Source: CAZRZN01 sp964604565 (lineage in GTDB: Bacteria > Pseudomonadota > Alphaproteobacteria > Rhodobacterales > Rhodobacteraceae). Taken from it: a stretch of DNA of 8,928 bases. Below the pieces are notes generated by a model that did no database searches, was not told the DNA's origin, and saw only the letters and a list, made by a program, of their open reading frames with translations. The DNA is taken from NCBI GenBank assembly GCA_964604565.1, contig CAZRZN010000176.1:1-8928 (forward strand), in the 5' to 3' direction. Positions 7,142 through 8,928 of the stretch are shown here, piece after piece (position 1 is the stretch's first letter; the number at the start of each line of letters is the position of its first letter). The position numbers and the translations under genes are program-made.

Positions 7142-7185
7142 ATGCACAGGGTATGCACAGAGCATGCACAGAGGATGCATACGTG
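7142..7185 (+). repeat. Four 11-bp-phased ATGCACAG repeats with DnaA-box-like cores
   Basis: The units start at 7142, 7153, 7164 and 7175, exactly 11 bp apart: ATGCACAGGGT, ATGCACAGAGC, ATGCACAGAGG and the decayed ATGCATACGTG. The first three share ATGCACAGRG. The spacing places each unit on the same face of the helix, as expected for a cooperatively bound protein. Each of the first three contains ATNCACA, the core of the DnaA box TTATNCACA; the second (GTATGCACA) departs from that consensus only at the first base. No AT-rich unwinding region follows. The binding protein is unknown. Confidence 0.65.
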
Positions 7186-7270
7186 ATATGGCCCGGACGC
7201 CCTGTCGTGGGGGACGCCGCGCGCCCTGAGGACGCCGATGACCGGTGCCGGTGCGTGCCACAGCGGGCCA

Positions 7271-7301
7271 GCGGGCGGTCCGGCGCGACCTGTCCGCCCG
7301 C
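7271..7301. repeat. 8-bp inverted repeat (hairpin)
   Basis: GCGGGCGG (7271-7278) and CCGCCCGC (7294-7301) are perfect complements around a 15-nt loop. The stem lies directly before the 16-bp tandem duplication. It has no T run, so it is not an obvious terminator; it could be an operator or an RNA stem downstream of the hydrolase gene. Confidence 0.45.
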
Positions 7302-7333
7302 GTTGCGGTGTGACCAGGTTGCGGTGTGACCAG
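7302..7333 (+). repeat. Perfect 16-bp tandem duplication
   Basis: GTTGCGGTGTGACCAG occurs twice without a gap, at 7302-7317 and 7318-7333, with no mismatch. It could be a recent slippage duplication or a pair of protein-binding sites. The unit length of 16 bp does not keep the sites on the same helix face, which slightly favours slippage. Confidence 0.75.
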
Positions 7334-7413
7334 ACAGCGGGTGCCGCCACCTTGATCCCGCGCATGGCCATCCGCTGACAGCGGGACAGGGGCGCGCGGC
7401 GCTGTCGCCAGAG

Positions 7414-7478
7414 GCCAATGTCCCGTCCCGACGTGCCCCAAGAGGGGCCGCATTGGCAGGGCGGCTTCTTGGCGAAGC
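7414..7478. other. Cluster of hairpins, possible structured RNA
   Basis: GCCAATG (7414-7420) pairs with CATTGGC (7451-7457), enclosing a second stem GCCCC (7435-7439) / GGGGC (7444-7448) with loop AAGA. A third stem GCTTC (7464-7468) / GAAGC (7474-7478) with loop TTGGC follows. The nested and serial arrangement in a non-coding stretch could mark a small RNA or a leader element. Such stems also arise by chance in GC-rich DNA, and no promoter or terminator frames them clearly. Confidence 0.3.
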
Positions 7479-7489
7479 GGCGCCCGATT

Positions 7490-7596
7490 CGAGTCGGGAC
7501 CGTGGGGCGGGGATCGGGGCGGTCCGGGGCGGACGTCTTGCCCCTCTCCTGACCGCCGACTGATCGCCTCCTGCGCGATAGGGTTTTCCCGACTCG
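7490..7596. repeat. 10-bp inverted repeat upstream of the protease-cyclophilin gene
   Basis: CGAGTCGGGA (7490-7499) and TCCCGACTCG (7587-7596) are exact reverse complements with 87 bp between them. The right arm lies 19 bp before a possible -10 box (TATCAT, 7616-7621), where a regulator could act. The left arm is part of the imperfect palindrome GATTCGAGTC (7486-7495). A paired operator with looping is one reading. Confidence 0.4.
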
Positions 7597-7615
7597 CGCG
7601 GGGACGAAAATCGGC

Positions 7616-7621
7616 TATCAT
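7616..7621 (+). promoter_or_regulatory. Possible -10 box for the protease-cyclophilin gene
   Basis: TATCAT (four of six bases match TATAAT) lies 31 nt before the ATG at 7653. No recognisable -35 hexamer lies 16-18 nt upstream, so an activator or a different sigma factor might be involved, or the call may be wrong. The ribosome binding site before the ATG is also weak (AGAGA at 7642-7646). Confidence 0.25.
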
Positions 7622-7652
7622 CCTGCGCAACCGTTCGTAGCAGAGATGCCGC

Positions 7653-8928
7653 ATGTCCCGTTTGACCCCCTTTGCCCTCAGTCTTGTGCTTCTTGGATCG
7701 GCGAGCGTTGCGACGGCGCAGGATCTGTTGATGTTCGACACGTCCAGCTTTGGCCGGGTTGTCCTGTCGCAAAGCCAGTCGGCGATCTCCGATGTCCGGC
7801 TGGAGGCGCAGATCGGCGATTACAACAACGAGTTCATCTCCAACTACGGGGCGACCTCGATCTTTGCGCGGACCGGCAAGGCGGTCGGACGGCTGGATAT
7901 CCTGACCGACAAGGGCCATGCGCCCTGCACCGCCTTTCTGGTTGCCGAAAACCGACTGATCACCAATCATCACTGCGTGCCGGGAGTCATCGAGAACGAA
8001 CGGCTGGGGGCCAGTGCGATCCTCGCGGTGCAGTTGCGGCTGGGCTACGTGCGCGACGGGGTCGAGGAGGGGACAGAGATGTTCCACGTCAACCCGGTGC
8101 CCGTCGAGACGGACAAGGATCTGGATTACTCGGTTCTGGAAATCATCGGCGGCGATGCCAATGCCGCCTTCGGTGCGCTGGAACTGAGCGCCGCGATGCC
8201 GTCCGACCGCGATCCGTTCTGGGTAATCGGGCATCCCATGGGCGAGGCGCAGCGCATCAGCCGGGAGAAATGTCAGGCCGACAGCCCGGCGATTTCCGGC
8301 CGCACGTTGCGGCACACCTGCGATACGCTGCCGGGCAATTCCGGCTCTCCCGTGATCGACGCAGGTTTGCAGCAGGTGGTGGCGTTGCATAACGCGGGAT
8401 CGCGCGCGGGCGCGGTGAATTTCGCCATCCCCATGGCCGAGATCCTCAAGCAGAGCCGGGTGTTGAAAGCCAGCGCGGCGCGCGACGCCGCCCCCGTGGC
8501 GGACGCGCGCGACCTGACCGCGCTGGAGCGTGAATTGAACGCGGCCATCGCGCGGCAGACGGCCATGGAACGCGACCTGCGCCTAGCACGCGAGGCGCAG
8601 GAGGCGGCGGAGGCGGCGCTGCGGGACCGCGGGGAGGAAGATCTTGCCGCGCTGGCCCCGGCGCGGGAACCGCCCGCGCCCCCGGCGCCGGTTTCGGCGG
8701 AGGACCGGGCCGGGCTTGCCCCCGGTGACGAGGGGTTGCGGATCGTCATTGCAGCGGCGGGTGACGAACCCGCCATCAAGGGCAGCGTGGTGATCGACCT
8801 TTTCGAGGAGGTGGCGCCCGCCCATGTCGCGCGGATTGCCCGGCTGGCGCGCGACGGCGCCTATGACAACGTGGTGTTCCACCGGGTCATCGACGGGTTC
8901 ATGGCGCAGACCGGGGATGTGCAATACG
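7653..8928 (+). CDS. Exported trypsin/V8-like serine protease fused to a cyclophilin-type prolyl isomerase (3' end outside window)
   Basis: The frame is open from the ATG at 7653 to the window edge, giving 425 residues. Residues 1-22 form a signal peptide (MSRLTPFALSLVLLGSASVATA, wait-free hydrophobic core then ATA before QD). Residues about 70-268 are a trypsin/V8-like protease domain: H107 in LITNHHCV, D158 in DLDYSVLE and S230 in LPGNSGSPV form a full triad. The only four cysteines, C92/C108 around the catalytic histidine and C207/C223 before the serine, suggest two disulfides, fitting export. Residues 287-325 are a charged, alanine-rich likely coiled coil, and 336-347 a proline-rich linker. 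From about 362 a cyclophilin domain begins: GSVVIDLFEEVAP (377-389), then AYDNVVFHRVIDGFMAQTGD (403-422), with R411, F416, M417 and Q419 at the usual active-site positions. The rest of that domain lies beyond the window. Both parts share one uninterrupted frame. A role in periplasmic protein quality control is inferred. Confidence 0.88.
   Translation, partial: MSRLTPFALSLVLLGSASVATAQDLLMFDTSSFGRVVLSQSQSAISDVRLEAQIGDYNNEFISNYGATSIFARTGKAVGRLDILTDKGHAPCTAFLVAENRLITNHHCVPGVIENERLGASAILAVQLRLGYVRDGVEEGTEMFHVNPVPVETDKDLDYSVLEIIGGDANAAFGALELSAAMPSDRDPFWVIGHPMGEAQRISREKCQADSPAISGRTLRHTCDTLPGNSGSPVIDAGLQQVVALHNAGSRAGAVNFAIPMAEILKQSRVLKASAARDAAPVADARDLTALERELNAAIARQTAMERDLRLAREAQEAAEAALRDRGEEDLAALAPAREPPAPPAPVSAEDRAGLAPGDEGLRIVIAAAGDEPAIKGSVVIDLFEEVAPAHVARIARLARDGAYDNVVFHRVIDGFMAQTGDVQY

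Larger units (their letters stand above)
7125..7652. other. 528-nt stretch without a convincing gene, rich in repeats and dyads
   Basis: I find no protein-coding signal here on either strand. The open frames crossing it are arginine-, proline- and alanine-rich readings typical of GC-rich shadows, and none has a convincing ribosome binding site or family resemblance. It holds the 11-bp-phased repeat, a hairpin and a 16-bp tandem duplication in its first half, further hairpins in the middle, and an inverted repeat and probable promoter before the protease-cyclophilin gene. CAGCGGG occurs four times (7261, 7269, 7335 and 7379). I see no clear Rho-independent terminator after the hydrolase stop at 7124 and no recognisable tRNA. 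Confidence 0.6.

Noticed and set aside
7142..7185. CRISPR array or chromosome origin at the 11-bp repeats
   Set aside because: Repeats are far too short and have no spacers, which rules out CRISPR. There is no AT-rich unwinding region or dnaA, parAB or hemE neighbour, so an origin is not supported.
6888..8390. 500-residue open frame on the minus strand spanning the gene-poor stretch and the protease gene
   Set aside because: Its ends lie opposite two clear plus-strand genes, its composition is dominated by R, P, A and H as expected for antisense GC-rich DNA, and no motif is recognisable.
7646..8392. 248-residue plus-strand frame beginning 7 nt before the protease ATG
   Set aside because: The protease frame has a signal peptide, catalytic triad and cyclophilin motifs, whereas this frame is a cysteine- and arginine-rich out-of-frame reading of the same DNA.

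Overview
The window looks like chromosomal DNA of a Rhodobacteraceae-type alphaproteobacterium. It is GC-rich (strong G/C preference at third codon positions). CysS, CimA, the small α/β-hydrolase and the cyclophilin motifs read like the Rhodobacterales versions, and a hairpin-rich intergenic element of a kind I associate with that group lies between cysS and cimA. The taxonomy is inference from protein character, not from a search.

Left part (1-3730, all +): the 3' end of cysS, a 133-nt spacer carrying two tandem hairpins, then three tightly coupled genes. These are citramalate synthase (cimA), a class I SAM-dependent methyltransferase (1-nt overlap, TGATG) and a squalene/phytoene-synthase-fold protein (ATGA overlap). 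The last lacks the aspartate-rich catalytic motifs and resembles the NDUFAF6-type complex I assembly factors. Citramalate synthase feeds isoleucine synthesis from pyruvate and acetyl-CoA; the roles of the other two are open.

Middle part (3747-7124): an MFS transporter on the minus strand converges on the first operon with a 16-nt gap. It diverges from a second plus-strand operon across a 170-nt spacer. That operon contains a precorrin-6A reductase (cobK, cobalamin synthesis), an AlkA-like HhH-GPD DNA glycosylase that overlaps cobK by 25 nt, and a phospholipase/carboxylesterase-type hydrolase that starts at a GTG overlapping the glycosylase stop.

Right part (7125-8928): a 528-nt stretch without a convincing gene is rich in structure. 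It has an 11-bp-phased repeat with DnaA-box-like cores, a perfect 16-bp tandem duplication, several hairpins and a 10-bp inverted repeat ending close to the next gene. The window then ends inside an open reading frame for an exported protein that joins a signal peptide, a trypsin/V8-like serine protease domain with a complete triad, a coiled coil, a proline-rich linker and the start of a cyclophilin-type prolyl isomerase. This protease-isomerase fusion is the most interesting item: one exported polypeptide that could both cut and refold proteins.
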